Positions 17,130-27,627 of a DNA stretch of 64,000 bases are shown piece by piece; positions within the stretch are counted from its first letter, which is position 1, and each line of letters starts with the position of its first letter. The DNA comes from Paracoccus amoyensis (GTDB taxonomy: Bacteria > Pseudomonadota > Alphaproteobacteria > Rhodobacterales > Rhodobacteraceae), in NCBI RefSeq assembly GCF_014490725.1, contig NZ_JACOQL010000002.1, forward strand, positions 1 through 64,000, read 5' to 3'. A model generated the notes under the pieces. The model saw only the letters and a list, made by a program, of their open reading frames with translations. It was not told where the DNA came from and did not search any database. A program made the position numbers and the translations under genes.

Positions 17130-18605
17130 ATGACCATTCTTGCCATGGATCAGGGGACAACATCGTCCCGCGCCATTGTTTTCAGCGACGATTTGCAGGT
17201 TAAGGGCACCGCGCAGGCGGAATTCAAACAGCATTTCCCGCAATCGGGTTGGGTAGAGCACGACCCGAACGAGATCTGGAAAACCAGTCTGGAAACCGCG
17301 CAACAGGCGATCAAACACGCCAAGGCCGACAAAATCGACGCCATTGGCATCACCAATCAACGTGAAACCGTGGTCATCTGGGATCGCAAGACTGGCAAAC
17401 CGATCCATCGCGCGATCGTCTGGCAGGATCGGCGCACCTCGGACCTGTGCCGAAAGTTGCGCGACGATGGGGTGGAAGATCAGGTCACGGACACGACGGG
17501 CCTGCTGCTGGACCCCTATTTCAGCGCCACCAAGATTGCATGGCTGCTGGATAACGTGGACGGCGCGCGCGAACGTGCCAGCAAGGGCGAACTGGCCTTT
17601 GGCACCATCGACAGCTTCTTGATCTGGCACCTGACGGGCGCCAAATCGCATGTGACCGATGCGACAAATGCCAGCCGCACCATGCTTTACGACATCCACA
17701 AGGGCGAATGGTCCAAGGATATGCTGAAGCTGTTCGGCGTGCCGCCCGAATTGCTGCCTGAAATCCGCAACAGCGCCGATGATTTCGGCACGACCAGCGC
17801 CGATCTGCTGGGGGCTGCGATCCCTATTCTTGGGGTTGCGGGCGATCAACAGGCGGCGACAGTCGGTCAGGCCTGTTTCGAACCCGGCATGCTGAAATCG
17901 ACCTATGGCACCGGCTGCTTTGCGTTGCTCAATACCGGTGACAAGGCCGTCAGGTCACAAAACCGGCTGCTGACCACGGTCGCCTATCAGCTTGACGGCA
18001 AGCCCACCTACGCGCTGGAAGGCAGCATCTTTATTGCTGGCGCGGTCGTGCAATGGCTGCGCGACGGGTTGAAGCTGATCAAAGAAGCGTCGGAAACTCA
18101 GGATCTGTTTGTCAACGCGGATGACAGCCAGAACGTCATCATGGTCCCGGCCTTTACCGGCCTTGGCGCCCCCTATTGGGCACCCGAGGCACGCGGCGCG
18201 ATCTTTGGCCTGACCCGCAACACCGGCCCTGCCGAATTTGCCCGTGCGGCGCTGGAAAGCGTCGGTTTTCAGACCCGCGACCTGCTAGAGGCGATGCATG
18301 CAGATTGGAACGACGCGGATGCGGCTGTGCTGCGCGTCGATGGCGGCATGACCGCAAGCGAACCGGCCATGCAATTCCTGGCCGATATTCTTGGCGCATC
18401 GGTGGATCGTCCGAAGAATACCGAAACCACCGCACAGGGTGCCGCATGGCTTGCCGGGTATCGCGCGGGCCTTTGCCCCGCCCCGGACGAATATGCAAAA
18501 GCATGGAAACTGGACCGCCGGTTCAAGCCAAAGATGAAAGAAGACCAACGCGACAAGCGGTATTCCGCTTGGAAACGTGCGGTGCAGGCCGTCCTATCTG
18601 CCTGA
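17130..18605 (+). CDS. glpK: Glycerol kinase
   Basis: A 491-residue FGGY-family kinase that phosphorylates glycerol with ATP. Visible are '[13 protein letters not shown]' (phosphate-1 motif, residues 6-18), '[12 protein letters not shown]', 'QDRRT', '[11 protein letters not shown]' and the C-terminal '[19 protein letters not shown]'. The ATG follows a strong GGGGGAGGAAAG site; a longer upstream frame lies inside glpD and was discounted. No glycerol facilitator (glpF) is adjacent. Confidence 0.97.
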   Translation: MTILAMDQGTTSSRAIVFSDDLQVKGTAQAEFKQHFPQSGWVEHDPNEIWKTSLETAQQAIKHAKADKIDAIGITNQRETVVIWDRKTGKPIHRAIVWQDRRTSDLCRKLRDDGVEDQVTDTTGLLLDPYFSATKIAWLLDNVDGARERASKGELAFGTIDSFLIWHLTGAKSHVTDATNASRTMLYDIHKGEWSKDMLKLFGVPPELLPEIRNSADDFGTTSADLLGAAIPILGVAGDQQAATVGQACFEPGMLKSTYGTGCFALLNTGDKAVRSQNRLLTTVAYQLDGKPTYALEGSIFIAGAVVQWLRDGLKLIKEASETQDLFVNADDSQNVIMVPAFTGLGAPYWAPEARGAIFGLTRNTGPAEFARAALESVGFQTRDLLEAMHADWNDADAAVLRVDGGMTASEPAMQFLADILGASVDRPKNTETTAQGAAWLAGYRAGLCPAPDEYAKAWKLDRRFKPKMKEDQRDKRYSAWKRAVQAVLSA

Positions 18606-18676
18606 CCTTCCGCCTTTGTGATTTCACCCTTTGTCAAAATTCCGTAAGATCGACGGAAAAATAAGAAGAGGGCAGA

Positions 18677-19258
18677 ATGAACAGGCTTCTGAAACTCGCG
18701 ATTGTCGGGCTTGTCGCCTCTTGCGGAGGCGGCGACTACAAGGCTCCGCGCAATCTGGATAATGCATGCGCCATCCTGGCCGAGCGTCCGGCCTATCGGC
18801 GCGCCATGCAGGCAACCGAACGCAAATGGGGCATCCCGATCCACGTGCAGATGGCGTCGATTCATCAGGAATCGAAATTCGTGGGCGACGCCCGCACGCC
18901 GCATCAATACGCGCTTGGCGTCATCCCGATTGGTCGTCAAAGCAGCGCCTATGGCTATTCGCAGGCGCTGGACGGCACCTGGGATGAATATCGGAAAGAA
19001 ACCGGCAATCGCAGTGCAAAGCGCACGGATATTCGGGATGCGACCGATTTCATGGGGTGGTATATGCACGGTTCAAACCAAAGGCTTGGCATTTCCAAAT
19101 GGGATGCCACCTCGCAATATCTGGCCTATCACGAAGGACGCTCGGGCTTTGCGCGTCAGTCGTATCGCAGCAAACCATGGCTGATCCGCGTTGCCGCCAA
19201 TGTCGGCCAACGCGCCGCGATGTACCGATCGCAACTGGCAAGCTGCGGTCGCCGCTGA
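18677..19258 (+). CDS. Lipoprotein with lytic-transglycosylase-like (SLT) domain
   Basis: A 193-residue predicted lipoprotein: a hydrophobic N-terminus ends in the lipobox VASC with Cys16. The rest resembles an SLT lysozyme-like fold, with a candidate catalytic glutamate Glu65 in 'ASIHQESKFVG', then 'SSAYGYSQALDGTWDEY' and 'YLAYHEG'. It would cleave glycan strands or act in envelope remodelling. It has its own spacing from glpK (71 nt) and a good AGAGGG site. Confidence 0.8.
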   Translation: MNRLLKLAIVGLVASCGGGDYKAPRNLDNACAILAERPAYRRAMQATERKWGIPIHVQMASIHQESKFVGDARTPHQYALGVIPIGRQSSAYGYSQALDGTWDEYRKETGNRSAKRTDIRDATDFMGWYMHGSNQRLGISKWDATSQYLAYHEGRSGFARQSYRSKPWLIRVAANVGQRAAMYRSQLASCGRR

Positions 19259-19318
19259 CACCCCTTGCCCTTGCAGGCGCTGTCGGTTGAAATGGCCGCA
19301 CCAGCAAGGGAAGCCATC

Positions 19319-19744
19319 ATGGACGAAAGATTGCAGCGCGTGGCGGAAGCGCAGCCGGAATTTGCGCTGCATATCGGCGCGACCGTCGTGGAAGCGACGC
19401 CCGAGCGTGTCATTTTCGACATGCCGGTGACGCCGGTTCTGGCCAATCGCAACGGCGTTCTGCATGGCGGCGCGATCATGGGATTGGCCGACAATGCCGG
19501 CGGCACCGCGACTTTTCTGAACCTGCCGGAAGGTCGCAGCACCACCACGCTGGAAAGCAAGACCAATTTCATGCGCCCGATCCGCATTGGCGATGTGGCA
19601 CGTGCAACCTGTGAGCCGCTGCATCTGGGCAAAACCATCCAGGTCTGGCAGACCACAGTCACCCGCGGCGATGGCAAGGTGGCGGCGATCGTGACCCAAA
19701 CCCAGATGATCCTGGATTGGAAGGACGGAACCGGCCCAAATTGA
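19319..19744 (+). CDS. PaaI-type hot-dog thioesterase
   Basis: A 141-residue PaaI_thioesterase-family protein. The family signature 'NRNGVLHGGAIMGLADNAGG' includes the conserved Asn and 'HGG' and the catalytic Asp in 'LADNAG'. It hydrolyses acyl-CoA, often hydroxyphenylacetyl-CoA in characterised relatives; the substrate here is unknown. ATG 19319 has AAGGGA at proper spacing; earlier in-frame starts have none. Confidence 0.85.
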   Translation: MDERLQRVAEAQPEFALHIGATVVEATPERVIFDMPVTPVLANRNGVLHGGAIMGLADNAGGTATFLNLPEGRSTTTLESKTNFMRPIRIGDVARATCEPLHLGKTIQVWQTTVTRGDGKVAAIVTQTQMILDWKDGTGPN

Positions 19745-19808
19745 CAACCCGAACAGGCTCTTCATACTTGCCCGACCCGCCCCGGCACGGGCAGACAGAT
19801 GAGGTTCC

Positions 19809-20396
19809 ATGTATACCGTAATCGGCCCGATCCAAAGCCGCACCATGCGCGTGATCTGGATGCTGGAGGAATTGGGCCAGCCTTATCAGCATGTCCCGGC
19901 CACTCCGCAAAGTGACAGCGTGGTGCAGTTCAATCCGGCGGGCAAAGTGCCGGTGTTGATCCACGATGGCACCCCCATCACCGATTCGACGGCGATCCTG
20001 ACCTATCTGGCCGACCGCCATGGCCACATGACTTATCCGGCAGGCACGCTTGAACGCGCGCGGCAGGACAGCCTGACCCAATTTTTGCTGGATGAATTCG
20101 ATGCGGCGCTATGGTTGGCGGCGCGCCACAGCTTCATCCTGCCCGAAGAAATGCGCTTGTCGGCCATCAAGAACACCCTTCGGTGGGAATTCGAGAAAAG
20201 CCAGAAGCAGCTGGTCCATCGCATGGGCGAAGGTGATTTTGTCACGGGCGATCAGATGACGGTGCCGGATATCATTCTGGCCCATTGTCTGACATGGGCG
20301 CTGACTGCGAAATTCCCGGTGATAGAGCCGCGATTGTCGGATTTCCTGCAACGCATGCGCGACCGCCCCGCATTTCAACGCGCGACCGCAAGCTGA
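19809..20396 (+). CDS. Glutathione S-transferase family protein
   Basis: A 195-residue cytosolic GST. The thioredoxin-fold N-terminus includes 'SRTMRVIWMLEELGQPYQ' and the glutathione-binding 'GKVPVLIHDGTPITDSTAIL' (cis-Pro and E/DS motif). The all-alpha C-terminal domain carries 'TVPDIILAH'. The substrate is unknown. It converges with the flavoprotein gene on the other strand, separated by 3 nt. Confidence 0.88.
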   Translation: MYTVIGPIQSRTMRVIWMLEELGQPYQHVPATPQSDSVVQFNPAGKVPVLIHDGTPITDSTAILTYLADRHGHMTYPAGTLERARQDSLTQFLLDEFDAALWLAARHSFILPEEMRLSAIKNTLRWEFEKSQKQLVHRMGEGDFVTGDQMTVPDIILAHCLTWALTAKFPVIEPRLSDFLQRMRDRPAFQRATAS

Positions 20397-20399
20397 CGG

Positions 20400-21590
20400 C
20401 TATTCCGCCAGACGTCGCGCGGCGGCCCGCCCGGCATGACGCCCAAGTGCGATGCAACCGGTCAGCAGATATCCCCCCGTCGGCGCCTCCCAATCCAACA
20501 TTTCGCCAGCGACAAACACATTTGGCAGGGCGCGCAGCTCTAACTCTGGCGTGACCGCCGACCATGCGATTCCCCCCGCCGAGGATATCGCGCGGTCAAT
20601 CGGCATCGGCCCCGCATGTTGCAGGGGTAATGCCTTGGTCCGCGCCGCCCAACCTGCCGGGTCGTCGGGCAGTGGCTGCCCCCATTCCAACAGCAACGCG
20701 ACCTTCACCGGATCGCCCAGCACCCGACGCAACCAATTGCCCAAGGACAGCTTGCCCTTTGGCCGGGCAAATCGTGCGGCCAGACTGACGTGATCGACAT
20801 CGGGCGCCAGATCGACCGTCGCAGGCATGCCATCGCGAATCGCTGCGGCCAGTTCATAGATCCCTCCGCCTTCGATGCCGGCTTGTGAAATCACCCATTC
20901 CCCGCGGCCGATCAGATTGCCTGCATGGATCGCGACCCCCTTCACCGCCTGCCCGACTACCTTTTTCATCGGCGCGGACCAAGCGACGTGGAACCCCATA
21001 TTGGCGGGCCTGAAAGGTGCGATGCTTACCCCCGCTTGCTGCAAGGTTGGCACCCAGGCTGCGTCTGATCCCAATCCTGGCCAGCTTGCGCCGCCAAGTG
21101 CCAGCACCGTCACATCGGGCTGCAGCATCGCGTCACCATCCGGCGTCGCGAAGTGAAATCCGCCGGCAAGTCCCACCCAACGCCAGCGTGTCCGCAACCC
21201 TGCCCCCGATTCGATCAACCGCGCCAGCCATGCCCGCAACAGGGGCGAGGCTTTCATGCCCGTTGGGAAAACCCGCCCTGTCGATCCGGTGAACATGGGT
21301 TGCCCCAGATTTTCTGCCCATCGCACCACATCGTCCGGGCCAAAGTCCATCTGCCCGAAATCGGGCGCATCCGGTCCGCGGAATTTGCTGAAAAACGCTG
21401 CGGGGGATTCGGCCTTGGTCAGGTTCAACCCCGACTTTCCAGCCATCAGGAATTTCCGCGCCGGTGTCGGCATCGCCTCGGCGATCATCACCTGATGCCC
21501 TGCCTTGGTCAACTCTTCGGCGGCCATCAGCCCCGCCGGACCGGCACCAATGACCAGCGCCCGGACCTTGCCAGACGGTTCAGGGGTCAA
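20400..21590 (-). CDS. HI0933-like / TIGR03862-type flavoprotein
   Basis: A 396-residue FAD-dependent protein of the BaiN/RdsA-like oxidoreductase family. The dinucleotide fold 'VIGAGPAGLMAAEELTKAG' is at the N-terminus, followed by 'KFLMAGKSGLNLT' and the C-terminal 'FVAGEMLDWEAPTGGYLL'. The physiological reaction is not established. I chose a TTG start at 21590: it overlaps the holA stop as TTGA and is preceded by GAGGGCG, whereas the longer frame runs through holA. Confidence 0.83.
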   Translation of the reverse strand: MTPEPSGKVRALVIGAGPAGLMAAEELTKAGHQVMIAEAMPTPARKFLMAGKSGLNLTKAESPAAFFSKFRGPDAPDFGQMDFGPDDVVRWAENLGQPMFTGSTGRVFPTGMKASPLLRAWLARLIESGAGLRTRWRWVGLAGGFHFATPDGDAMLQPDVTVLALGGASWPGLGSDAAWVPTLQQAGVSIAPFRPANMGFHVAWSAPMKKVVGQAVKGVAIHAGNLIGRGEWVISQAGIEGGGIYELAAAIRDGMPATVDLAPDVDHVSLAARFARPKGKLSLGNWLRRVLGDPVKVALLLEWGQPLPDDPAGWAARTKALPLQHAGPMPIDRAISSAGGIAWSAVTPELELRALPNVFVAGEMLDWEAPTGGYLLTGCIALGRHAGRAAARRLAE

Positions 21591-22615
21591 CGTCGCCCTC
21601 GCGGCGTCATCGCCAGACGGATCAGGGCGCGTTCGACCATGGCCATCTGCGGCGCGCGGGTCGAACTGCGAAGGGCAAGGTCCGTGTCCAGCAGCGTGCG
21701 CACAGCGTCCTCCAGTGGCGCAACGCCCCAGCTTTGCGCCTGCCGCGCCATCCGGTCGCGACGTGGCCCAAAGACCGGGGGGCGCATCCGTGACAAGGCC
21801 GTGCCCGGACCGGCGGGATCGGCGGCGGCCAGATGCAGGGCGCGGAAATGGCGCAGCGCGGCAATGCACAGCGAGACCGGCGTTGTTCCCTGCCCTTCGA
21901 TCCGGCGCATCAGCTGACCGAATTCAGCATGACGGCCTTCGGCAACGATATGGATCAGTTCGTCCAGATCAGCCTCGATCGTCGCCGGGGTCATCAGGGC
22001 GACTTCCTCGACCGTCAGCGGCTCGGCGTCGTTGTATTTATACAGGCCGATCTTTTCGATGGTCTGGCGCAGATCGCCGGGGTCCAGCGCACGGGCCAGC
22101 ACCATCATTTCCCGCATCGCGGCAGGGGGCACCTGTTTCAGCCCGGCATCCGCCAGCCAACGACCCACTTCTTCTTCCCCCGGAGGATCGTCATAGATCG
22201 GGGCGGTCACCGCATCCTTATGCGCCTCGAACAACTTGCGCAGCGCGGATGATTTCGTCAGCACGCCAGCCGTGACAACGATCACCGCATCGCCCGGTTG
22301 CCATTCAGCCAACGCCACACCAACAGCTTCGGCTGCGTTATCGGGCGTATCTTCGACCAGCACCACGCGAGGGCCGGGAAAAAAGCCGATCTCCTTGACC
22401 GCATCCAGCAGTTGGGCGGCATCCTTGCGCAGGCCTGCGCCGGGCATGCGGGTCAGGCGCATTTCCTCTTCTGCGCCGTCGCCAACCAGTGATTTCACCG
22501 CCTCGGCCCGTTTCAGGGCAACGCGCATCGCATCCTGACCGTAGATCAGCAAGGCCGGGCGTGACGGATCGGGCCGCGCCAGATAGCGAGCGATCTCTCC
22601 GCCCTTCAGGATCAT
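21587..22615 (-). CDS. holA: DNA polymerase III delta subunit
   Basis: A 342-residue clamp-loader delta subunit, which opens the beta sliding clamp. The N-terminal domain has 'ALLIYGQDAMRV' and 'FFPGPRVVLVED'; the middle 'LDPGDLRQTIEKIGLYKYND' and 'LCIAALRHFRALHLA' are typical HolA segments. It lies in a coupled cluster: its ATG overlaps the lptE stop (ATGA), and its stop overlaps the flavoprotein TTG. Next to leuS and lptE is a widespread proteobacterial arrangement. Confidence 0.93.
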   Translation of the reverse strand: MILKGGEIARYLARPDPSRPALLIYGQDAMRVALKRAEAVKSLVGDGAEEEMRLTRMPGAGLRKDAAQLLDAVKEIGFFPGPRVVLVEDTPDNAAEAVGVALAEWQPGDAVIVVTAGVLTKSSALRKLFEAHKDAVTAPIYDDPPGEEEVGRWLADAGLKQVPPAAMREMMVLARALDPGDLRQTIEKIGLYKYNDAEPLTVEEVALMTPATIEADLDELIHIVAEGRHAEFGQLMRRIEGQGTTPVSLCIAALRHFRALHLAAADPAGPGTALSRMRPPVFGPRRDRMARQAQSWGVAPLEDAVRTLLDTDLALRSSTRAPQMAMVERALIRLAMTPRGRR

Positions 22616-23106
22616 TCCGGCAACTGCGACGCCGCAGCCAACAGACGCGTCACCACCTGATCGGCCAGCATAAAGGCCAGACGGCGACGCGCATCACCCT
22701 CGGCCGACAGGGTGCTGATGGTGGTCCCCGTGGTCGAATAGGACGTAAAGCTGCTGACCCGCCCACGCGTCAGCACACGGCCCGCCGAATCCTTCAACGC
22801 GAAATCCGCCGTCCCATTCAGCGAATAGCGGGTCGTCACCTCGTCCGGGGTGATGGCTTGCGGCACGACGCCGACATTGATCTGATACTCCAGATCGTAT
22901 TGCGAGGCATTGTCAGGGCCAAGGCGTTCCGCCAGGCGCTGATTGAACGCGAAATCCTGAAACGTCTTCGGATCGCGGGGCCGCACCTTACCAAACAGTT
23001 TGCCGCCGCCGCCGCCGGGACCATAGACCGGCGTCATCCCACAGGCGGACAGCGCCAGCGCCCCAAACAGGGCGGCGCGGCGGGTCAGGCGATCAGGCAA
23101 CGACAT
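22612..23106 (-). CDS. lptE: LPS-assembly lipoprotein LptE
   Basis: A 164-residue outer-membrane lipoprotein that plugs and assembles the LptD LPS translocon. The signal peptide carries a twin-arginine-like '[15 protein letters not shown]', with lipidation at Cys22. It continues with the glycine-rich '[11 protein letters not shown]' and the LptE-like '[14 protein letters not shown]'. The start lies 14 nt inside leuS, and the stop overlaps holA. Confidence 0.9.
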   Translation of the reverse strand: MSLPDRLTRRAALFGALALSACGMTPVYGPGGGGGKLFGKVRPRDPKTFQDFAFNQRLAERLGPDNASQYDLEYQINVGVVPQAITPDEVTTRYSLNGTADFALKDSAGRVLTRGRVSSFTSYSTTGTTISTLSAEGDARRRLAFMLADQVVTRLLAAASQLPE

Positions 23107-25633
23107 TCACGATCCTTCCCGGCACGACGATCAGCTTTTTCGGTGCCGCGCCTTCCAGGAAACGCTGCACGGTTTCATCGGCCAAAACCAGCGATTCGAT
23201 GTCTTCTTTCGACATGTCCTTGGCCACGCTGATTTCCGCCCGGCGTTTGCCATTGATCTGGATCGGCAGGACCACGACATCATCTTCCAGCATCGCCGAA
23301 TCAGCCTTGGGCCATGCCGCATCGACGACCAGACCAGCGCCACCGGCCATTGCCCAGACATCCTCGGCCAGATGCGGCACCATCGGCGCCATCAGCTGCG
23401 CCAGGATGCGCAGCGCTTCCTTGCGGGTTTCGCCGCCCGCCTTGGATTTCCCGATGGCATTGGCCAGTTCGTAAAGCTTTGCGACCGCCTTGTTGAAGGC
23501 AAAGCCCTCGATCGCCTTGGTCACATCTGCAATCGCACGATGCGCGGTGCGGGTCAGGTCGGCATCGTCGCCGCCATCCGCCGGCGCTTCATCCGCCAGA
23601 CGCCAGACGCGCGACAGAAACTTGTTCGCAGCCTCGGCCCCGGCGGCGGTCCATTCCACGTCCCGTTCGGGCGGGCTGTCGGACAGCATGAACCAGCGGG
23701 CGGTATCAGCACCGAAATTGGCGACGATATCGACCGGATCGACCACGTTTTTCTTCGACTTCGACATCTTGGCCGAGGGGATCACCTCGACCGGGGTTCC
23801 ATCGGCCAGCTTTCCGTCGGTCACATCCTCGGGCAGGTGATAAACCGGTCGCCCCCGCGCATCGCGGGTCATATAGATCTCATGCGTCACCATGCCCTGG
23901 GTGAACAGCGCATTGAACGGTTCGCGCGCGGTTTCGGGCAGATGATCGGTCGCGACCATCGCGCGGGCGAAGAAACGCGAATACAGCAGGTGCAGAATCG
24001 CATGTTCGATCCCACCGATATACTGGTCCACATTCATCCAGTAATCGGCATCCGCGCGGTCGGTCGGGGTCGCGGCATGCGGGCTGGTAAAGCGTGCGTA
24101 ATACCACGACGAATCGACGAATGTGTCCATCGTATCGGTTTCACGCAGCGCCGGGCCGCCGCAGTTCGGACAGGTCGCCTGACGCCATGTCGGGTGGCGA
24201 TCCAGCGGATTGCCCGGCACGTCAAAGCTGACATCCAGCGGCAGGACGACGGGCAGGTTCTGTTTCGATTCGGGCACCGTGCCGCATTTTTCGCAATGCA
24301 GAACCGGGATCGGGCAGCCCCAATACCGCTGGCGCGAAATGCCCCAGTCACGCAGGCGGAACTTGGTGACACCTTCGCCCCAGCCTTGCTGTTCGGCCAC
24401 GGCAATCGCGGCGGGCACAGCCGCATCGCCGGTTTGGTCGCTGTCGCCCGCGAAACCGCGCACATAGGACACGACCTCGGTCTTGGCCGGAACATAAGGA
24501 GCCTTGGCCACCAGCGCATCCGCCGCAGCAAGGTCCATTCCCTGTTCACCAAAGGTCGCCAGAATCGGCAGGTCGTATTTGGCGGCGAACTCGTGGTCCC
24601 GTTCGTCATGCGCAGGCGATCCGAAAATCGCGCCCGTTCCGTATTCCATCAGCACGAAATTGGCGATCCAGATCGGCAGCTGCCAATCGGGGTCCAACGG
24701 GTGGCGCACGGTCAGGCCGGTGTCAAAGCCCATTTTGGGCGCGGTTTCGATCGCCTCTTCGGTCGTGCCGATACGGTGGCATTCCTCGACAAATGCGGCG
24801 ATCTCGGGCGTCGATTCGGCCAGTTGCCTGATCAGCGGATGGTCGGGCGACAGCGCGACAAAGCTTGCCCCCAGCAGCGTGTCGGGGCGGGTGGTGTAAA
24901 CCTCGATCTGGTCAAAGCCCGCAGGCGCATTCACTGTGGCAAAGCGGAATTGCAACCCCCGTGATTTGCCAATCCAGTTGGCTTGCATGAGGCGGACCTT
25001 CTCTGGCCAGCCGTTTAACCCGTCCAAGGCCGACAGCAACTCATCTGAATAATCCGAGATGCGGAAGAACCACTGCGTCAGTTCCTTGCGTTCAACCGCG
25101 GCACCCGAACGCCAGCCCTTGCCATCGATCACCTGCTCATTCGCAAGCACGGTCATATCGACCGGATCCCAGTTCACCTGCGCCGATTTCCGGGTGATCA
25201 GGCCGGCATCCAGCATGTCCAGAAACAGCGCCTGCTGCTGGGCCACATAGTCATCATCGCAAGTGGCGAATTCGCGGGACCAGTCGATCGACAGGCCCAG
25301 CGGCTTCAGCTGACCGCGCATGGTGGCGATATTGGCATAGGTCCAGTCACGCGGGTGGCCGCCATTTTCCATGGCCGCGTTCTCGGCGGGCATCCCGAAG
25401 GCATCCCACCCCATCGGATGCAACACCGAATAGCCCTGCGCCCGTTTGAACCGCGCCACCACATCGCCCATCGCATAGTTGCGGACGTGGCCCATATGGA
25501 TGCGACCCGAGGGATAGGGAAACATCTCAAGCACATAATATTTCGGGCGGGCATCACGCGTGGCGGTAAAGCTGCCGGCTTCGGCCCAGGCATTTTGCCA
25601 ATGGGCTTCGGCTTTGGCGGGATCATAGGGCAT
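23093..25633 (-). CDS. leuS: Leucyl-tRNA synthetase
   Basis: An 846-residue class I aminoacyl-tRNA synthetase that charges tRNA-Leu. The HIGH-type motif is '[15 protein letters not shown]' (about 38-52), and the KMSKS loop is in '[14 protein letters not shown]'. The CP1 editing domain ('[12 protein letters not shown]'), zinc-type cysteines ('[10 protein letters not shown]', 'CPNCGGPAL') and anticodon-binding domain are present. Length is as expected. It leads the leuS-lptE-holA-flavoprotein cluster. Confidence 0.98.
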   Translation of the reverse strand: MPYDPAKAEAHWQNAWAEAGSFTATRDARPKYYVLEMFPYPSGRIHMGHVRNYAMGDVVARFKRAQGYSVLHPMGWDAFGMPAENAAMENGGHPRDWTYANIATMRGQLKPLGLSIDWSREFATCDDDYVAQQQALFLDMLDAGLITRKSAQVNWDPVDMTVLANEQVIDGKGWRSGAAVERKELTQWFFRISDYSDELLSALDGLNGWPEKVRLMQANWIGKSRGLQFRFATVNAPAGFDQIEVYTTRPDTLLGASFVALSPDHPLIRQLAESTPEIAAFVEECHRIGTTEEAIETAPKMGFDTGLTVRHPLDPDWQLPIWIANFVLMEYGTGAIFGSPAHDERDHEFAAKYDLPILATFGEQGMDLAAADALVAKAPYVPAKTEVVSYVRGFAGDSDQTGDAAVPAAIAVAEQQGWGEGVTKFRLRDWGISRQRYWGCPIPVLHCEKCGTVPESKQNLPVVLPLDVSFDVPGNPLDRHPTWRQATCPNCGGPALRETDTMDTFVDSSWYYARFTSPHAATPTDRADADYWMNVDQYIGGIEHAILHLLYSRFFARAMVATDHLPETAREPFNALFTQGMVTHEIYMTRDARGRPVYHLPEDVTDGKLADGTPVEVIPSAKMSKSKKNVVDPVDIVANFGADTARWFMLSDSPPERDVEWTAAGAEAANKFLSRVWRLADEAPADGGDDADLTRTAHRAIADVTKAIEGFAFNKAVAKLYELANAIGKSKAGGETRKEALRILAQLMAPMVPHLAEDVWAMAGGAGLVVDAAWPKADSAMLEDDVVVLPIQINGKRRAEISVAKDMSKEDIESLVLADETVQRFLEGAAPKKLIVVPGRIVNVVA

Positions 25634-25779
25634 ATCGGACCTCGGGCATCATGTGTTGGCCGTGGGTGTATACGGCAGCGCATGGCGGGTCCAGAGGCGG
25701 GGGGCATTGTCAGAAAATGCCCGCCCCCCATGTTATCCGGCGCGACCAGACGCACCGCTTATATATAGGGCGCTGTTTC

Positions 25780-26256
25780 CTACAGACGACCGTCCTGAAC
25801 CCGCAGCTGACGGGCGCGGGTCAGAATCGCATCTTCGACCGCGCGAACGGTGCCCGGCTCGACAGCGCCGCCGCCCGGACCTTGCAGCGACAGTTTCAGG
25901 CTGCGGGCGTCCAGTGCCGGATCGCTGATCTTGATCGTGGCGCGATAGGAACGACCGCCGCCGGGCGGTGTGCCGTAACCAGTGACGATGACGCCGGTGA
26001 ACGGATCGATCGTCTGGATCGGCAGAAAGTTCAGCACGTCAAGGCTGGCATTCCACAGATATTTGTTCACGCCCACGGTATTGTTCGGGTTTTCCGAGTT
26101 TCCGAACAGATCCCAGATGGTCGTCTTGCGCACCTCGGAATTCATGTCGTTATCTGCCAGGGGGCCGGAACCATTATTCCCACGGCCACCACAAGCAGCC
26201 AGACCGACGCACAGCGTCGTGACACAGATCAGCCGCGCGGCGTGTGCGATTTTCAT
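25780..26256 (-). CDS. DUF3576 lipoprotein
   Basis: A 158-residue predicted outer-membrane lipoprotein with lipobox 'GLAAC' (Cys22) and the DUF3576 core 'TIWDLFGNSENPNNTVGVNKYLWNASLDVL' over about residues 46-75. Function is unknown; the family is common in alphaproteobacteria and here sits upstream of leuS, as in relatives. The 146-nt gap to leuS holds no other gene. Confidence 0.88.
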   Translation of the reverse strand: MKIAHAARLICVTTLCVGLAACGGRGNNGSGPLADNDMNSEVRKTTIWDLFGNSENPNNTVGVNKYLWNASLDVLNFLPIQTIDPFTGVIVTGYGTPPGGGRSYRATIKISDPALDARSLKLSLQGPGGGAVEPGTVRAVEDAILTRARQLRVQDGRL

Positions 26257-26524
26257 TCAGTCCCCCGTTTGTCGCGTTACGCGAAGCTTTAGCCCGAACA
26301 TACTTTTGCTACAAGTCGCTTGGAAAAGCGGTTCCACATCGTCAGACACAATCCCGGCACTGGGTGAACACAAATGTGTGGCTCGGTTGCATCACAGATT
26401 TGGCTAATGACCTCTGCAACAACGCGATTCCGTTGCATCGTGGGGGCGAAAAGGGGAAACACATTGTCATACCCAAGACGGGAATTCCGATTTGGGCATC
26501 AGAGAGACAAGAGGGAACATGACC

Positions 26525-27556
26525 ATGAAAAAGGCTCTTATCGCCTCCACCGCGCTGGTTCTGACCGCCGGTGTTGCAGCAGCCGACGTAACCATCTCGG
26601 GCTATGGCCGTACCGGTGTGATTTATTACGAAGACGCGGCTGGTCGCGGCTTGGGCGGCGAAGGCTCAAACGAAACGCAGGTCATTTCGCGCCTGCGTAT
26701 GAACATCGACGCATCGACCTCGAGCGATCAGGGTGTTGATTTCGGTGCTCGCTTCCGTCTGCAGTGGGATCAGAACGCTGAAAACGAAGGTCAGCTGAAC
26801 GCTGGCAAACTGTGGGTCACTTCGAACGGTTTCACCGTTGAAGTCGGCAACATCGACACCGCGTTCGACTCGGCAGGCCTGATGTACGCATCGGAACTGG
26901 GTTCGTATGACTTCTCGGCTGGCGGTAACCCGCTGGGCGACTTCTTCGCCTACGAATCGAACTCGCTGGCAGATCCAGAGTATAACGGCGTTCGCGTTGT
27001 CTACTCGGTCGGCGACCTGACCGTTCAGGCTTCGTATGTTGACCCGGACCAGTCGGGCGTTGATTATTTTGACATCGACGGCGATGGCATCATCGATGCG
27101 GTCAGCACCGAAGGCCGCGACGGCAAAGAAGAAATCGGCTTCGCAGTTGACTATGTCTGGAACGAGCGTCTGGAACTGTCGGCAGCTGCTGTCCTGAACG
27201 GCAACGGCTTCGATGACAATGACCAGTACTTCGTTGGTGCACGTTATGCCGTCATGGACAACGCCCGCATCGGCCTGAACTACTACGACAACGGCGACGT
27301 TTACTGGATCAACCACGAAGACAACGATCTGGGTAAAACCATCACCCTGTACGGTGACTACACCCTGGCCGACGGCCTGACCAACATCGAAGCCTACATC
27401 GCCAACAACAGCGGTGACTGGGACGCGAAAGAAACCGACAACTCGTTCGGTATCGGCGTCAACTACGATCTGGGCGGTGCTCGTCTGGGTGCTTCGCTGC
27501 AGCGCGACTACAACGAGCGTGTGACCGCCGACATGGGCGTACGCTTCGACTTCTGA
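26525..27556 (+). CDS. Gram-negative porin
   Basis: A 343-residue outer-membrane beta-barrel porin of the Rhodobacter/Paracoccus type. The Sec signal 'MKKALIASTALVLTAGVAAA' is cleaved before 'DVTISGYGRTG', the first strand. Alternating amphipathic strands end in a C-terminal Phe ('VRFDF') recognised by the BAM machinery. Residues 183-191 (DIDGDGIID) in a loop match the EF-hand-like DxDxDGxxD pattern. ATG 26525 is chosen over ATG 26519 for spacing from GAGGGA. A strong terminator follows. The 268-nt upstream region holds no gene. Confidence 0.94.
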   Translation: MKKALIASTALVLTAGVAAADVTISGYGRTGVIYYEDAAGRGLGGEGSNETQVISRLRMNIDASTSSDQGVDFGARFRLQWDQNAENEGQLNAGKLWVTSNGFTVEVGNIDTAFDSAGLMYASELGSYDFSAGGNPLGDFFAYESNSLADPEYNGVRVVYSVGDLTVQASYVDPDQSGVDYFDIDGDGIIDAVSTEGRDGKEEIGFAVDYVWNERLELSAAAVLNGNGFDDNDQYFVGARYAVMDNARIGLNYYDNGDVYWINHEDNDLGKTITLYGDYTLADGLTNIEAYIANNSGDWDAKETDNSFGIGVNYDLGGARLGASLQRDYNERVTADMGVRFDF

Positions 27557-27579
27557 TCGCAAGATCACAGTCTTTTTGG

Positions 27580-27613
27580 AAAGAGCGGGCCTTGCGCCCG
27601 CTCTTTTCTTTTT
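27580..27613 (+). terminator. Porin terminator
   Basis: Perfect 11-bp stem AAAGAGCGGGC / GCCCGCTCTTT with loop CTTGC (27580-27606), followed by TCTTTTT. It ends the highly expressed porin mRNA and lies just upstream of yggS, which must therefore have its own promoter or rely on read-through. Confidence 0.93.
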
Positions 27614-27627
27614 GTCTTGTCGCGTTC

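Noticed and set aside
23372-24964. 530-codon plus-strand open frame
   Set aside because: Fully antisense to leuS, Arg/Gly-rich without domains; shadow frame.
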